A stretch of 64,000 nucleotides of DNA from DATFVA01 sp963832715 (GCA_963832715.1 CAWHVB010000001.1:186001-250000), one strand, 5' to 3'. Positions 1 through 10,130 are shown, counted from the stretch's first letter. Made by a program: numbers and translations. Notes: generated by a model from the letters alone, not told the origin.

Positions 1-2110
1 GCTGTTGTTCCTGGTTATAAATGCTTACCTTCTGTGAAATTTTATTTGCGTAAATTGTTGAAGGGTAATTCACCTTGAGGGAATCGTAAATAGCCGCAGC
101 TGAATCGGGTTTATCCAGTTTATTTTCCAGGATCCAGCCGGAAGCATAAAGTGCCTTAGGTGCAAGGGGCGAGCCGGGAAATTCATTATATATTTTTTTC
201 AGTTTTACCAGGGATGAATCGTATTTATCATCCAGCATTTCCTTTTCGGCCGAAGCATAAATATCCTCGGCAGGATCATAGTTGAGATCTTTTAATTCTT
301 TACCGAGTTTGTTGGCAGCAGCGTTTACAATATTCTGATCAGGGTAATCCCTGTATATTACATTAAAGAGGCTGTCAGCCTTAACAGAATCGTTCTGCGT
401 CAGGTAGTAGCTGCCCAGTGAATACAGTGTTTTTGCGGTATACTCGGGACCAGGATTGAGTGCCAGAACATCCTGGTAATATTTATAAGCGGAATCGGGC
501 AGATTAAACTCCGTAAAGAATATGTTGCCCATCTCAAATTTCTCTTTAATGATCATTGACTGAAGTGAATCAAGGGGTATGTCCGGTTTTTTAGGAGGTT
601 CCTTTCCATGCATCAATTCCTTCACTCTTTTTTCAAAATTGGGTGAAGCAATCGATGAGAGAAGTTCATTCTTCTGCTTAAGGCTGTCGAGGGGATTAAC
701 TATTACAGTATCCGGTACAGTTATCTTCTGACCGAACTGGTTGTATACAACGTTTCCGAACTGATCAAGACTGTCCTTCTGAACTACCGTAGTATCTATT
801 TTCATCCCGGTAGTATCACGGACGAAAAGAGCCGAATCCATTTTTGCCCTGACCTGTGCAAATTCCTGTTCTGCAATAACCTGCCCTTCCACATCTTTTC
901 TTTCCAGGTAGTATGCCGATGAGTCACTGGAGTACTGTTCAGGATTCTCCGCATAATATTTTTTTTCAAGATTAGTCTTAAGATTGGTTCTAAGCTGAAT
1001 ATATTTACTAAAAAGCTGAGCTTTCTGGCGAGCGTTTGTCAGGTACTCAGGCGGTGCGGCAGAAGAAGCAGCATGTGTGTAATAAGCACCGGCACTGTCG
1101 AAATCCTGGTAATGATTTTCAAAGATCTGCCCCAGCTCATACCTTGCCATTCCCGCATTAATGGATGCCTTATAGGTTGTATCGACTTTAATCAGGACAT
1201 TGACGGCTTCATCGTACTGATCAAGTTTTGCAAGGGTTACTCCCATTTCAAGATTAATTTCATCAAAATGGTCAGCATACTTATCCTGGGTACTCATCCC
1301 ATCAAAAATGTCAAGAGCTTCATCGTTATGGCCCGCATCTCTCAAAGCTTTTCCTAGTTCAAGCCGCGCGCCATACTGTGTATCGTAAGAAGGTGAATAA
1401 TCAAATACCTGCCTAAATGCAGTTATAGCATTTTCAAGATCATTGACTTTTTCATACAGCTTGCCGAGTTCAAATTCTATCTCAGCATTTATTTCATCAT
1501 TATCCGATTGTTTAAGATAGTCGGTTGAGGCAGTGATTGCACTTGCGTAATCCTCCTGTGATATGTCATATTTAATCTCTTCAAGGAATGCATCTGTAAC
1601 AAATTCATCCTCCCCTTCCTCCATTGCCTTCTTTTTCACAGTCCCGAGCATATCTAATCCATCATCATACTCTTTTAATCTCATCTGGGTTTTGCCGATC
1701 CAGAGTTCAGTCTCGAGAATCAGATCGCTCTGAGGCTGTGTAGCAATAAGCTCCTGGAATTTCCTCAGTGCTTTCAGATAATTTCTCTGATAGTAGAATG
1801 ATTTACCGAGCATAAGGAGTGCATCATCCACAAATGCAGAATTTGAATGAAACTGAAGTATGGTTGAGCACTTATCGATTACCTTTGAAAGGAGCTGGTT
1901 TGTATTTCCCGTGGCATTTGGTTCTTCCACAGCAAAGAGGTCGGTCTGCTGTACTTTTATTGCATCCTGGGCGGTTTCAAAAATGTCCTTGGCATCATAG
2001 TAAAGGTTGAAATACGTTGTGAAATTGTGCCATACACCGCAGCCGTCGAAGGACGAGACGGTAAGCAGGAAAAAGATAAAGAATCCGGGAATAAATCTTC
2101 TGATATGCAT
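1..2110 (-). CDS. Tetratricopeptide-repeat envelope protein, 3' end outside window
   Basis: An open frame runs from an ATG at 2110 to the left edge, about 703 codons without a stop, so the C-terminus is missing. The N-terminus has a hydrophobic export signal followed by FDGCGVWHNF; the cysteine suggests a lipoprotein, although Asp at -2 is a poor lipobox. Repeated helical units rich in A-Y-YY and LGK/YELG patterns are TPR-like and continue through most of the visible protein, with a less repetitive stretch around residues 370-480. Large TPR proteins of this type in the Bacteroidota/Chlorobi group are probably periplasmic scaffolds, but no specific partner is visible. It lies 65 bases downstream of glnB on the same strand and could be cotranscribed with secA-glnB. 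Confidence 0.75.
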   Translation of the reverse strand, partial: MHIRRFIPGFFIFFLLTVSSFDGCGVWHNFTTYFNLYYDAKDIFETAQDAIKVQQTDLFAVEEPNATGNTNQLLSKVIDKCSTILQFHSNSAFVDDALLMLGKSFYYQRNYLKALRKFQELIATQPQSDLILETELWIGKTQMRLKEYDDGLDMLGTVKKKAMEEGEDEFVTDAFLEEIKYDISQEDYASAITASTDYLKQSDNDEINAEIEFELGKLYEKVNDLENAITAFRQVFDYSPSYDTQYGARLELGKALRDAGHNDEALDIFDGMSTQDKYADHFDEINLEMGVTLAKLDQYDEAVNVLIKVDTTYKASINAGMARYELGQIFENHYQDFDSAGAYYTHAASSAAPPEYLTNARQKAQLFSKYIQLRTNLKTNLEKKYYAENPEQYSSDSSAYYLERKDVEGQVIAEQEFAQVRAKMDSALFVRDTTGMKIDTTVVQKDSLDQFGNVVYNQFGQKITVPDTVIVNPLDSLKQKNELLSSIASPNFEKRVKELMHGKEPPKKPDIPLDSLQSMIIKEKFEMGNIFFTEFNLPDSAYKYYQDVLALNPGPEYTAKTLYSLGSYYLTQNDSVKADSLFNVIYRDYPDQNIVNAAANKLGKELKDLNYDPAEDIYASAEKEMLDDKYDSSLVKLKKIYNEFPGSPLAPKALYASGWILENKLDKPDSAAAIYDSLKVNYPSTIYANKISQKVSIYNQEQQ

Positions 2111-2175
2111 AGTCCAAGCTAAAAAAGTATAAAAAAAAGTAAAAGGTAAAATATCCCGCCTTTTGCGGCAAAGGT

Positions 2176-2514
2176 TTACAGGGCTTCCTTTCCGGATTCT
2201 TCCGTTCTTATCCTGATTACATCCTGTACATCATAGATAAAAATCTTTCCATCCCCGACCTGCCCTGTTTTCGCTGTCCGGAGAATCGCTTCAATTACTT
2301 TTTCCGCTTTCTCCTTTTCGACTACTATTTCGATCTTAATTTTAGGTATAAATTCTATCCGGTATTCGCTCCCCCTGTATGTTTCAGTGTGTCCTTTCTG
2401 CCTCCCGTAACCGCGTACTTCAGTGATGGTTAAACCCCTGATACCTTCTTCAACAAGGGCTTCTTTAACCTCATCCAGCTTAAAAGGACGAATAATTGCT
2501 TCAATCTTTTTCAT
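2176..2514 (-). CDS. glnB: Nitrogen regulatory protein P-II
   Basis: This 112-residue protein has the full PII length and layout. It begins MKKIEAIIRPFKLDEVK, has a T-loop with the uridylylatable tyrosine at Y51 (RGSEYRIEF), and a C-terminal TGQVGDGKIFIYDV segment that forms part of the ATP/2-oxoglutarate site. PII trimers sense 2-oxoglutarate and the adenylate state and control glutamine synthetase modification and ammonium transport. The gene starts 14 bases after the secA stop, so it is probably cotranscribed with secA. There is no amtB neighbour, which leaves the GlnB/GlnK naming open. The adenylyltransferase glnE, a known PII target in other bacteria, lies about 5 kb away in the same window. 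Confidence 0.93.
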   Translation of the reverse strand: MKKIEAIIRPFKLDEVKEALVEEGIRGLTITEVRGYGRQKGHTETYRGSEYRIEFIPKIKIEIVVEKEKAEKVIEAILRTAKTGQVGDGKIFIYDVQDVIRIRTEESGKEAL

Positions 2515-2528
2515 TGAGAAGCCCTTTT

Positions 2529-5500
2529 TTATTTACCGTGACAGTGTTTGTATTTTTTTCCGCTGCCGCAGGGACAGGGATCATTTCTTCCTACTTTATC
2601 TGCTACCTGTACCGGCTGAGGTTTTCCGCCCTGTTCGGGTGATGATTGGCCTGCTGCTCTGCCTGCCGGTGATGCTAACCCGATATTAGTAGCACTCTGC
2701 TTACTTTCAGTCATTCTTGAAGGCTGACGTCTTCTCCTGTTCTGGACTTCATCGGGAGCCTGCGGGAAGAATTTGAAAGCAAAGGATACAACTTCATTTC
2801 TTATTTCTTCCAAAAGTGTTACAAATAACTTGAAAGCCTCCCCCTTATATTCAATAAGAGGATCCTTCTGACCGTAAGCGCGGAGGCCGATTCCTTCTTT
2901 CAGATCATCCATTTCCCTTAGATGTTCTTTCCATTTCTGATCGATCACACTAAGCATCGCATAGCGTTCAAGCTTTGCCATCAGCTCTGACCCCATCATT
3001 TCTTCTTTTTTCTTATAGAAGGTCCGGGCATTTTCAACTATACGCTCTTTTATCCCCTCTTTCCCGAGCTCTTCAAATTCTGTAGGCTCAAGTTTTACCT
3101 CGACAAGAAGCTTCTGCAGAACTTCCTCTTTTATGTTATCTGCAAGCACCTCATCAAAATTCTCATCAACGACATCGGTTATAAATTCTTCAAGGTATTC
3201 AAAGATTTCGCTCTTCAGCCTGTCGCCCGCCAGTGCTCTCTGCCTGCGGGTGTATATAACTTCTCTCTGCTGATTCATTGTATCATCGTATTCAAGAAGT
3301 CTTTTTCTTATAGCGAAGTTATTCTCTTCAACTTTCTTCTGGGCTCTTTCAACGGATTTAGTAATAAGAGAGTGCTGAATTACCTCGCCTTCTTTTATCC
3401 CGATCCTTCCCATTACTGAAGATATCCTGTCGCTTCCGAACAAGCGCATCAGGTCGTCTTCAAGAGATATAAAGAATTTAGAAGTACCCGGATCGCCCTG
3501 ACGTCCGGAACGTCCTCTTAACTGACGATCAATTCTTCTTGACTCGTGTCTTTCTGTACCCAGGATAAAAAGACCGCCCCGATCACGCACTCCTGCGCCA
3601 AGCTTGATATCTGTACCGCGTCCCGCCATATTTGTAGCAATTGTTACGGCTCCTATTTCACCGGCATGTGCGACAATTTCCGCTTCACGCTGATGCTGTT
3701 TTGCATTCAATACATTATGAGGAATACCTTTTCTTTTCAGCATTCTGGCAATTGTTTCGGATACCTCAACGGAGGTTGTACCGACAAGGACAGGTCTGCC
3801 TTCTTTTCTAAGCTCTTCAATCTTTTCGATCACAGCATTATATTTTTCACGTTTTGTCCTGTATACTGCATCATCCTGATCATCTCTTACAACCGGCTTA
3901 TTTGTAGGAACAACTACTACTTCAAGTTTGTAAATCTCAAAAAATTCACCTTCTTCGGTTTCAGCAGTACCCGTCATTCCTGCAAGCTTGTTGTACATTC
4001 TGAAATAATTCTGAAGTGTAATAGTAGCAAGAGTCTGGCTGTCGCGTTCGACTTTAACATTTTCCTTTGCTTCAATCGCCTGGTGCAGTCCGTCTGAATA
4101 TCTTCTACCTGGTAATATACGTCCCGTAAACTCATCTACGATGGCAATCTTACCATCTTCTGTAACTACATACTCGTCGTCTTTTTCAAACAGGGTGTAT
4201 GCTTTAAGCAGCTGATGGAGAGTATGTATCCTGTCGCTGCTTTCGGAATAATGATTATAAAGCTGGTCTTTCCTTTTCAGCTTTTCCTCGGGAGATATAG
4301 TTTCATCATTTTCAAGCTTGCTCATTTCAGTCCCGAGGTCAGGAAGAACGAAAAAGTTCTTCTCCATCCCGCTTCCTTTTGCAAGTTCTTCTCTCCCTTT
4401 TTCAGTGATATCTATCGTATTATTTTTTTCATCGATGACAAAATAAAGTTCATCATCTATTATATGCATATTCTTAGCTTTTTCCCTCAGATATTCCATC
4501 TCTGTAGAGTGCAGCAGTTTTTTATTTTCGGGTTCGCTTAAGAGTTTGGCCAGCCTGTTGTGTTTCGGCAATCCCCTGCTTGCACGAAGCAGCTGGATCC
4601 CTGCTTCACCTGGATTTAATTTTCCATTCCCGTCTTCAGCCAGGTTATTTTCCGCTTCCTGCACAATTTTGGACACAAGGCTTGTCTGAAGTCTGTACAA
4701 TTTTTCAATTTTAGGCTTCATCTCGCTGAATCTTTGGTCATCCACTTCAACCGCACCGGAGATTATAAGAGGAGTTCGTGCTTCATCAATCAGAACCGAG
4801 TCGACCTCATCAACAATCGCAAAATTATGGGGACGCTGTACCTGGTATTCTTTATCGATCGACATATTATCACGAAGATAGTCGAATCCGAACTCGTTGT
4901 TTGTTCCATATGTAATATCGCATGCATACTGCTGCTGTCTTTGTTCGGAGTTCATTGTATTAAGTATACAACCGACGGTTAGTCCATGATACCTGAATAT
5001 TTCACCCATCCATTCGCTATCGCGTTTTGCCAGGTAATCATTAACTGTAATCAGGTGAACTCCCCGTCCCGTTAATGCATTCAGATACATCGGTAAAGTT
5101 GCAACAAGTGTTTTACCTTCACCGGTGGCCATTTCAGCTATTTTACCCTGGTGAAGTACAACTCCGCCCATAAGCTGGACATCATAAGGAACCATATCCC
5201 AGGTGGTTTTATTCCCTGCAACCAGCCAGGTCTGACCTACAAGTCTTTCACAGGTAATTTTTATTACTGCAAAAGCTTCCGGGAGCAGTTGATCAAGTAT
5301 TTCTTCATATTTAGCATTGAGTTCTTCTTCGAGGGCATCCAGTTCATCATAGGAAGAATTTCTATCAAAATCTTCGTCAGACTGCAGTCTTGTATGAATT
5401 TCTTCAATTTTCTGCCGTGTTTCTGCAGTATATTCCTGTATTTTCTCTTTAAATTCGGGTGTTTTAGCCTTTAATTGTTCCTCTGAAAGGCCCTTTATTT

Positions 5501-5597
5501 TCTCATATTCCTGGTTTATTTCGTCAGCAATCGGCGTTAATATCTTAACATCCTTAGTGTGTTTATCACCAAAGATTTTCTTAATAATATTTTGCAT
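2529..5597 (-). CDS. secA: Preprotein translocase ATPase SecA
   Basis: The 1022-residue product is the motor that drives proteins through SecYEG. The Walker A segment MATGEGKT lies near residue 160, DEVDSVLIDEARTPL is the DEAD-type Walker B region, and MAGRGTDIKLG plus QLRGRSGRQGD mark NBD2. The C-terminal tail ends CPCGSGKKYKHCHGK, the zinc-binding SecB/ribosome contact. It is longer than the roughly 900-residue E. coli protein because of extra sequence around the preprotein cross-linking domain, as is usual in this phylum. A GGAG lies upstream of the ATG. glnB follows after 14 bases. Confidence 0.97.
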   Translation of the reverse strand: MQNIIKKIFGDKHTKDVKILTPIADEINQEYEKIKGLSEEQLKAKTPEFKEKIQEYTAETRQKIEEIHTRLQSDEDFDRNSSYDELDALEEELNAKYEEILDQLLPEAFAVIKITCERLVGQTWLVAGNKTTWDMVPYDVQLMGGVVLHQGKIAEMATGEGKTLVATLPMYLNALTGRGVHLITVNDYLAKRDSEWMGEIFRYHGLTVGCILNTMNSEQRQQQYACDITYGTNNEFGFDYLRDNMSIDKEYQVQRPHNFAIVDEVDSVLIDEARTPLIISGAVEVDDQRFSEMKPKIEKLYRLQTSLVSKIVQEAENNLAEDGNGKLNPGEAGIQLLRASRGLPKHNRLAKLLSEPENKKLLHSTEMEYLREKAKNMHIIDDELYFVIDEKNNTIDITEKGREELAKGSGMEKNFFVLPDLGTEMSKLENDETISPEEKLKRKDQLYNHYSESSDRIHTLHQLLKAYTLFEKDDEYVVTEDGKIAIVDEFTGRILPGRRYSDGLHQAIEAKENVKVERDSQTLATITLQNYFRMYNKLAGMTGTAETEEGEFFEIYKLEVVVVPTNKPVVRDDQDDAVYRTKREKYNAVIEKIEELRKEGRPVLVGTTSVEVSETIARMLKRKGIPHNVLNAKQHQREAEIVAHAGEIGAVTIATNMAGRGTDIKLGAGVRDRGGLFILGTERHESRRIDRQLRGRSGRQGDPGTSKFFISLEDDLMRLFGSDRISSVMGRIGIKEGEVIQHSLITKSVERAQKKVEENNFAIRKRLLEYDDTMNQQREVIYTRRQRALAGDRLKSEIFEYLEEFITDVVDENFDEVLADNIKEEVLQKLLVEVKLEPTEFEELGKEGIKERIVENARTFYKKKEEMMGSELMAKLERYAMLSVIDQKWKEHLREMDDLKEGIGLRAYGQKDPLIEYKGEAFKLFVTLLEEIRNEVVSFAFKFFPQAPDEVQNRRRRQPSRMTESKQSATNIGLASPAGRAAGQSSPEQGGKPQPVQVADKVGRNDPCPCGSGKKYKHCHGK

Positions 5598-6035
5598 TTA
5601 TCGATTTTCTCCGTTGGTATTGAACATCAAAATTAAACATTGGGCATCTGAATTGCAATTTAGGAAACTTTGCCTATTCTTTAATTTTTGAGGGAAATTC
5701 TCTGAATCCCCTGTTTAATTATACTTAAATATTACCTGAAAGTGCCCTGTTTCAGCGCTGCCAACCATCAGACGAATTGAAGGTAAATGGAGTCGCAGAT
5801 GGAATGCCGGAGCTGCGGAGCAATGGAGTATTGACGAACCTGCCTGTATAGCAGCGACGCGGACCATGGATGACTTGAAACCTTTAATTATTACTCTATG
5901 GCGTCATTCGATTAAACACATCCTTTCAAAAACTCAAAATCACATGTGATCTTAATTAATTGACTATCTGATCATCTTTTGTTTTATAGGGGGTGAGAAT
6001 TTATTCTCATAATATAAATTATTTCTAATCAATTT
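5598..6035. other. Intergenic region with a GC-richer segment and a 14-bp palindrome
   Basis: This gap separates divergent secA and the LTxxQ gene and should hold both promoters. Positions 5740-5880 are richer in G and C than the surroundings and have a short open minus-strand frame without a good start, so I do not call a gene. A perfect 14-bp palindrome, GAGAATTTATTCTC at 5995-6008, lies about 40 bases upstream of the small secreted protein and could be an operator. Nothing else is recognisable. Confidence 0.4.
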
Positions 6036-6050
6036 ATGAAAGGTATGAAT

Positions 6051-6443
6051 ATGCTTAAGATAAATTTGAGCAGGATAGCAGGTACAGTATTGTTCGCATG
6101 TATTCTTTTTTTAGGTGCCAATCTGTATGCACAGGATAACGATGTAAGCAAGTCTAATGATACCTATAAAGACAACGCACAGAAATGGACAAACCAGTTA
6201 AATCAGAAAGTAAATCTGACACAGGATCAGCAGACAAGGATAGAAGGCATTCTCGTTGATTATCAGAATGCAAAAGCAAATGCAGATACGAAAAATTACA
6301 CTCAGCTTCAGACTACATATAATACAAGAATCGAATCTGTATTAAATGATAATCAGAAACAAATGTACAAGGATTATAGTGAAGAATGGTGGGAAAATAT
6401 GTCCAAGCCCGCTACAGAATCCAGCGATCAGGACAAACAATAA
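6051..6443 (+). CDS. Small secreted protein with LTxxQ-type motifs (Spy/CpxP-like)
   Basis: I chose the ATG at 6051 because GAAAGG lies 7 bases upstream of it; ATGs at 6036 and 6045 are alternatives. The 130-residue product has an N-terminal export signal (LSRIAGTVLFACILFLGANLYAQ) with cleavage likely after YAQ. The mature part is short and helical, with NLTQDQQTRIEGIL and, about 40 residues later, VLNDNQKQMYKDY. This spacing recalls the paired LTxxQ motifs of the Spy/CpxP periplasmic chaperone family. A role as a periplasmic stress protein is inference. A strong terminator follows directly, so it is probably monocistronic. Confidence 0.7.
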   Translation: MLKINLSRIAGTVLFACILFLGANLYAQDNDVSKSNDTYKDNAQKWTNQLNQKVNLTQDQQTRIEGILVDYQNAKANADTKNYTQLQTTYNTRIESVLNDNQKQMYKDYSEEWWENMSKPATESSDQDKQ

Positions 6444-6464
6444 CATTAATTGCTAGCTGCATTG

Positions 6465-6500
6465 AAGCATACCCGGTAATTTCCGGGTATGCTTTCTTTT
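6465..6500. terminator. Rho-independent terminator
   Basis: A perfect 12-bp stem (AAGCATACCCGG at 6465-6476 pairing with 6483-6494) with a 6-base loop is followed by TCTTTTT. It ends the LTxxQ gene. The same hairpin may stop the converging SDR gene, whose stop codon lies at 6500. Confidence 0.9.
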
Positions 6501-7192
6501 TAAAACGGGTTTGTCGCCCAGACCATAAATTCAGGGATAAATCCTCTGTCATCAAGTTCAAGAGATGAAACAATTGTATGCGCAATCTCCTCTCCTCTCA
6601 ACCGGTTGGCAGCTTCTTCAGTTTTCCTGCCTCCGAAGGATGTCCTTACTTCGCTGGGATTTATACACATCACTCTGACATTATATTTTCTTAATTCTGC
6701 CTGCCAGCAGATTGTCATTCCCCTTAATGCAAACTTAGATGATGAATATACAGAACCCCCGGCATAGCCTTTAACACCTGCTGTAGAGCCGATATTAATG
6801 ATATTCCCGTAATTCTGCTTTTTAAATATCTCTGAGGCTTTCTGGGCCATCAAAGCCGCTCCGAACACATTAACAGAATATACTTTTTCAAAATCCTCCC
6901 ATTTCAGCTTATCTACTTCTCCCCCTCCGGAAATTCCTGCATTATTTATGAGACAATCGAGTTTATTAAATTTATTAAAAAACTGTTTGTATGTTTCTTC
7001 AATATCTTCACGACGTGAGACATCCGCATTTATAGGAAATGCACCTATTTCCTTTGCCGCTTTTTCAAGCCTGTCTTTGCCCCTGGCTGTGATTGCGGCT
7101 TTCCCGCCTTTCGCTATAATCAGTTTCGCGGCGGCTTTGCCGATGCCCGAGCTTCCGCCGGTAATTAGAAATGTTGAGTCCTTTATCTGCAT
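6500..7192 (-). CDS. Short-chain dehydrogenase/reductase
   Basis: The 230-residue product is a classical SDR. The NAD(P)-binding motif TGGSSGIG is at residues 11-18, the NNAG structural motif at 83-86, the catalytic Ser at about 136, and Tyr149/Lys153 form YxxxK. Arg/Lys-containing sequence after the first strand (TARGKD) suggests NADP(H) preference. The substrate cannot be read from the sequence; length and motifs fit general carbonyl reductases of the YdfG/DltE type. The ATG is preceded by AGGAG at a good distance. The gene stands alone, convergent with the LTxxQ gene and divergent from glnE. Confidence 0.88.
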   Translation of the reverse strand: MQIKDSTFLITGGSSGIGKAAAKLIIAKGGKAAITARGKDRLEKAAKEIGAFPINADVSRREDIEETYKQFFNKFNKLDCLINNAGISGGGEVDKLKWEDFEKVYSVNVFGAALMAQKASEIFKKQNYGNIINIGSTAGVKGYAGGSVYSSSKFALRGMTICWQAELRKYNVRVMCINPSEVRTSFGGRKTEEAANRLRGEEIAHTIVSSLELDDRGFIPEFMVWATNPF

Positions 7193-7320
7193 TTAATTCT
7201 CCTTTTAATCTCGATTGAACATAAATCTACAAAAATTAAATTCTATAACGAGTGATATATTTATAATTTAATAAATGATTTCAATGTTTTAGATTAGAGA
7301 ACAAAATAATCAGTTTTTAT

Positions 7321-10128
7321 TTGCCCGCAAAAAAGAAACAAATATTGTCGGAAGATTTTATCCGCAGGATCGTAGAATATGCAGGCGGCTACTTTAAAGA
7401 GAAGGCGCTTTCGGATCTGTTTTCTTTGATTGAAAATGAGGCCCGTAAACACTTTTTCACTTATTCATCAGAATCCAATTTATTAAGGATCATTTCAGCA
7501 GCCTACGATAAAGTTTCGTTTCTCTCAGATTGTCTAAAATATCCTCATTATACGGAATTGGCAGCTGCCATTGCATCAAACAGCAATTACCTTACTGATA
7601 TACTCGTCAGAAACCCCGGGTACTTTTATCTTGCAGCGAACCATTCCATTCTTGAGAAGACATACACTGAAGAAGACTATAAAGAATCGGCTGCATCTTC
7701 TACGGGAAGCTTCAATTCGCTGCCCGCAAAAGTGAATGCGCTGAGAAGATATAAAAGAAAAGAGATACTCAGGATAGGTTCGAAGGATATTTTTCTCAAA
7801 AAAGATATCAGGGAAGTAACGGAAGAATTGAGCAGCCTTGCCAGGGCGATAGCTTCTGAATTATTCAGCATCTGCTATAATCATATTCTTAATAAATACG
7901 GACTTGCTTTTCCGCCAAACAGGTTCTGTCTTGCTGCACTCGGTAAACTGGGCGGAAATGAACTTAATTATAGTTCTGATATAGACCTGATAATATTCTA
8001 TGATGAAAATACAATACTGCAGGGGAAAAAAGAATTCCAGGAAATATTAACAGAAGCCGCACTCCTTTTTATTGAATCGGCAGCTTCACATACTGAGAAC
8101 GGTTATTTATACAGAGTTGATTTTCGTTTAAGACCTGATGGAAGAAATTCACCGCTCTGCCGAAGGCTTTCAGATTATCTAATATATTATGAAAGCCGGG
8201 GCGAGGATTGGGAAAGGCAGATGCTTATTAAATCGGGATTCGTTGCCGGAAGCGCTGAACTTTACGGAAAATTCAAAGAATATCTCATCCCTTTTATTTT
8301 TCCTTCATCTTTCAAGTCCTCTCCAATCGAACAGATCCGGAAATTAAAACGAAATATCGAACGAAATCTGAATAATGATGAGAATATAAAACTTATCCCG
8401 GGAGGGATACGCGACATCGAATTTTCTGTACAGGCTCTGCAGCTGATCAACGGCGGAAAAGTAGATTCAGTCCGTTCAGGCAATACCCTGACTACCCTGG
8501 AAGAATTACATAATGCCGGCCTGCTTTCTGATAATGAAGAAGGTACGCTCAGGGATGCGTATATTCTTTACAGGAAAATCGAACATTACCTGCAGTTAAT
8601 GAATGATACACAGACACATCTCATCCCTTCCGAAGGTGAACTCCTCGATAAATTAAGTCGCTATCTTGGTTTCAGGGATGCTGCCGGCTTTCTTGAGACG
8701 GTTAATAGAAACCGGAAAAAAGTATTAAAAATTTATCTTTCTGTTACGGGCAAAGTTGAGCCTGCCGCGGCCGTAATTAACATTTCAAATGTCAGATTTT
8801 CTGACCCGCGTGCCACCGAAAGGGACATTGAGTATCTTAGGGAAGGAAAAGGGCTGCTCGGGAATAAAGAATTTGATAAACAGTCGATGGAGGCTTTTGA
8901 TAAGATCAGCAGCAGCCTGACAGAGTATCTTAGAAAGTCGCAGGATCCGGGATCGATCCTGAAGAACTTCGTCAGAATTATGAAGCAGGCTAAATTTCCG
9001 TCTATCTGGTATGATGAATTCCAAAAAAAGGAATTTTTCCATGCATTCCTGAGGATATGCGAATATTCTCAATTGACTGTAGATCTCTTTGCTGAAGATA
9101 AGACTCTCAGGGAGAATTTTCTATCCGGCAGAGTATTCGAAAGAATTCAGGTTACTGATGAACTGCCTTACAAAGAATTCATGTTACATACAGCAGTACA
9201 ATTTACACTGGGAATTATTACTCCTGAGAAAGTGTCCTTTGCTTTATCCTCTTTTTTTCTGAAAAGAATTGAAAGTTTTTCGCACAGGCTGGATGAAAAG
9301 CCGGCGCTTCTTAATCATTATTTTATAGGAGCAATGGGCAGCTTCGGTTCCGGTGAAATGACTTTTGCTTCCGATATCGATTTAATCTTCATTACCGATA
9401 ATCTTGAAGATCAGCCTGGTGAACAAAAAACATTTCTGGAATTTCTGAATAAACTGAGAGAGGAGTTTAAGCCTCTTACAGTCGACTGCAGATTAAGGCC
9501 TGAAGGCAAGGGCGGCATGCTCGTCTGGGATACCGCCACTTATACAGCATATATTCAATCGAGGGCAAGGATCTGGGAGCTTCAGGCACTTACCAAACTG
9601 AAATTTGCAGGCGGAAATAAAAAGCTTTTTACGGGAGTAGTGCGGGCAGCAGTAAACAGACTTAAAAAAGAGAACGCCGGACAAATCAAAGCTGAGCTCA
9701 GGGAAATGAGACGGAAAATGCTTACGGCGGGCGGAGTTTTGCCCGGAATAATTAACCTGAAGAAGAACAGCGGCGGAATCACGGATATTGAATTTATTGT
9801 GCAATATTTAATACTTTGCAGACCGCCTTTATTTCAAAAATTTAGAGCAAAAAATATCAATAAAATTCTGGATCAGCTGCCTGTGAATATTCCCGAATAT
9901 CGTTCTTTACTTGAGCCTCTGATCGATGATTACAGGTTTCTGAAAACAGTGATATTGCTGAACCAGAATATTTTCAATCATACGAACTCTATAATCATTA
10001 AGAACAATGCAAAATTCAAAAAGCTTGCGGCAGGAATGGGGTTCAGTTCAGAAGCGATATTAGAAAAAAAATTAACCTCAGTTATGAAAGAAGTATTCAC
10101 TACATTCACTAAAATTTTCGGCAGCTAA
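7321..10128 (+). CDS. glnE: Glutamine synthetase adenylyltransferase/deadenylyltransferase
   Basis: The 935-residue protein has the two tandem nucleotidyltransferase domains of GlnE. The N-terminal one carries SSDIDL (Asp220/Asp222), expected to be the deadenylylating half. The C-terminal one carries ASDIDLIFITD (Asp685/Asp687), expected to be the adenylylating half. Each is followed by a helical domain (for example GGIRDIEFSVQ and GGITDIEFIVQ). Length matches the family (about 945). The enzyme adjusts glutamine synthetase activity under PII control. The start is TTG with no clear ribosome binding site; there is no in-frame ATG for several hundred residues, so the exact start is uncertain. 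The DUF2723 gene follows after 2 bases. Confidence 0.93.
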   Translation: MPAKKKQILSEDFIRRIVEYAGGYFKEKALSDLFSLIENEARKHFFTYSSESNLLRIISAAYDKVSFLSDCLKYPHYTELAAAIASNSNYLTDILVRNPGYFYLAANHSILEKTYTEEDYKESAASSTGSFNSLPAKVNALRRYKRKEILRIGSKDIFLKKDIREVTEELSSLARAIASELFSICYNHILNKYGLAFPPNRFCLAALGKLGGNELNYSSDIDLIIFYDENTILQGKKEFQEILTEAALLFIESAASHTENGYLYRVDFRLRPDGRNSPLCRRLSDYLIYYESRGEDWERQMLIKSGFVAGSAELYGKFKEYLIPFIFPSSFKSSPIEQIRKLKRNIERNLNNDENIKLIPGGIRDIEFSVQALQLINGGKVDSVRSGNTLTTLEELHNAGLLSDNEEGTLRDAYILYRKIEHYLQLMNDTQTHLIPSEGELLDKLSRYLGFRDAAGFLETVNRNRKKVLKIYLSVTGKVEPAAAVINISNVRFSDPRATERDIEYLREGKGLLGNKEFDKQSMEAFDKISSSLTEYLRKSQDPGSILKNFVRIMKQAKFPSIWYDEFQKKEFFHAFLRICEYSQLTVDLFAEDKTLRENFLSGRVFERIQVTDELPYKEFMLHTAVQFTLGIITPEKVSFALSSFFLKRIESFSHRLDEKPALLNHYFIGAMGSFGSGEMTFASDIDLIFITDNLEDQPGEQKTFLEFLNKLREEFKPLTVDCRLRPEGKGGMLVWDTATYTAYIQSRARIWELQALTKLKFAGGNKKLFTGVVRAAVNRLKKENAGQIKAELREMRRKMLTAGGVLPGIINLKKNSGGITDIEFIVQYLILCRPPLFQKFRAKNINKILDQLPVNIPEYRSLLEPLIDDYRFLKTVILLNQNIFNHTNSIIIKNNAKFKKLAAGMGFSSEAILEKKLTSVMKEVFTTFTKIFGS

Positions 10129-10130
10129 AA

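Noticed and set aside
1819..2010. Small plus-strand frame opposite the TPR gene
   Set aside because: It is a shadow of the long minus-strand TPR gene and lacks a ribosome binding site.
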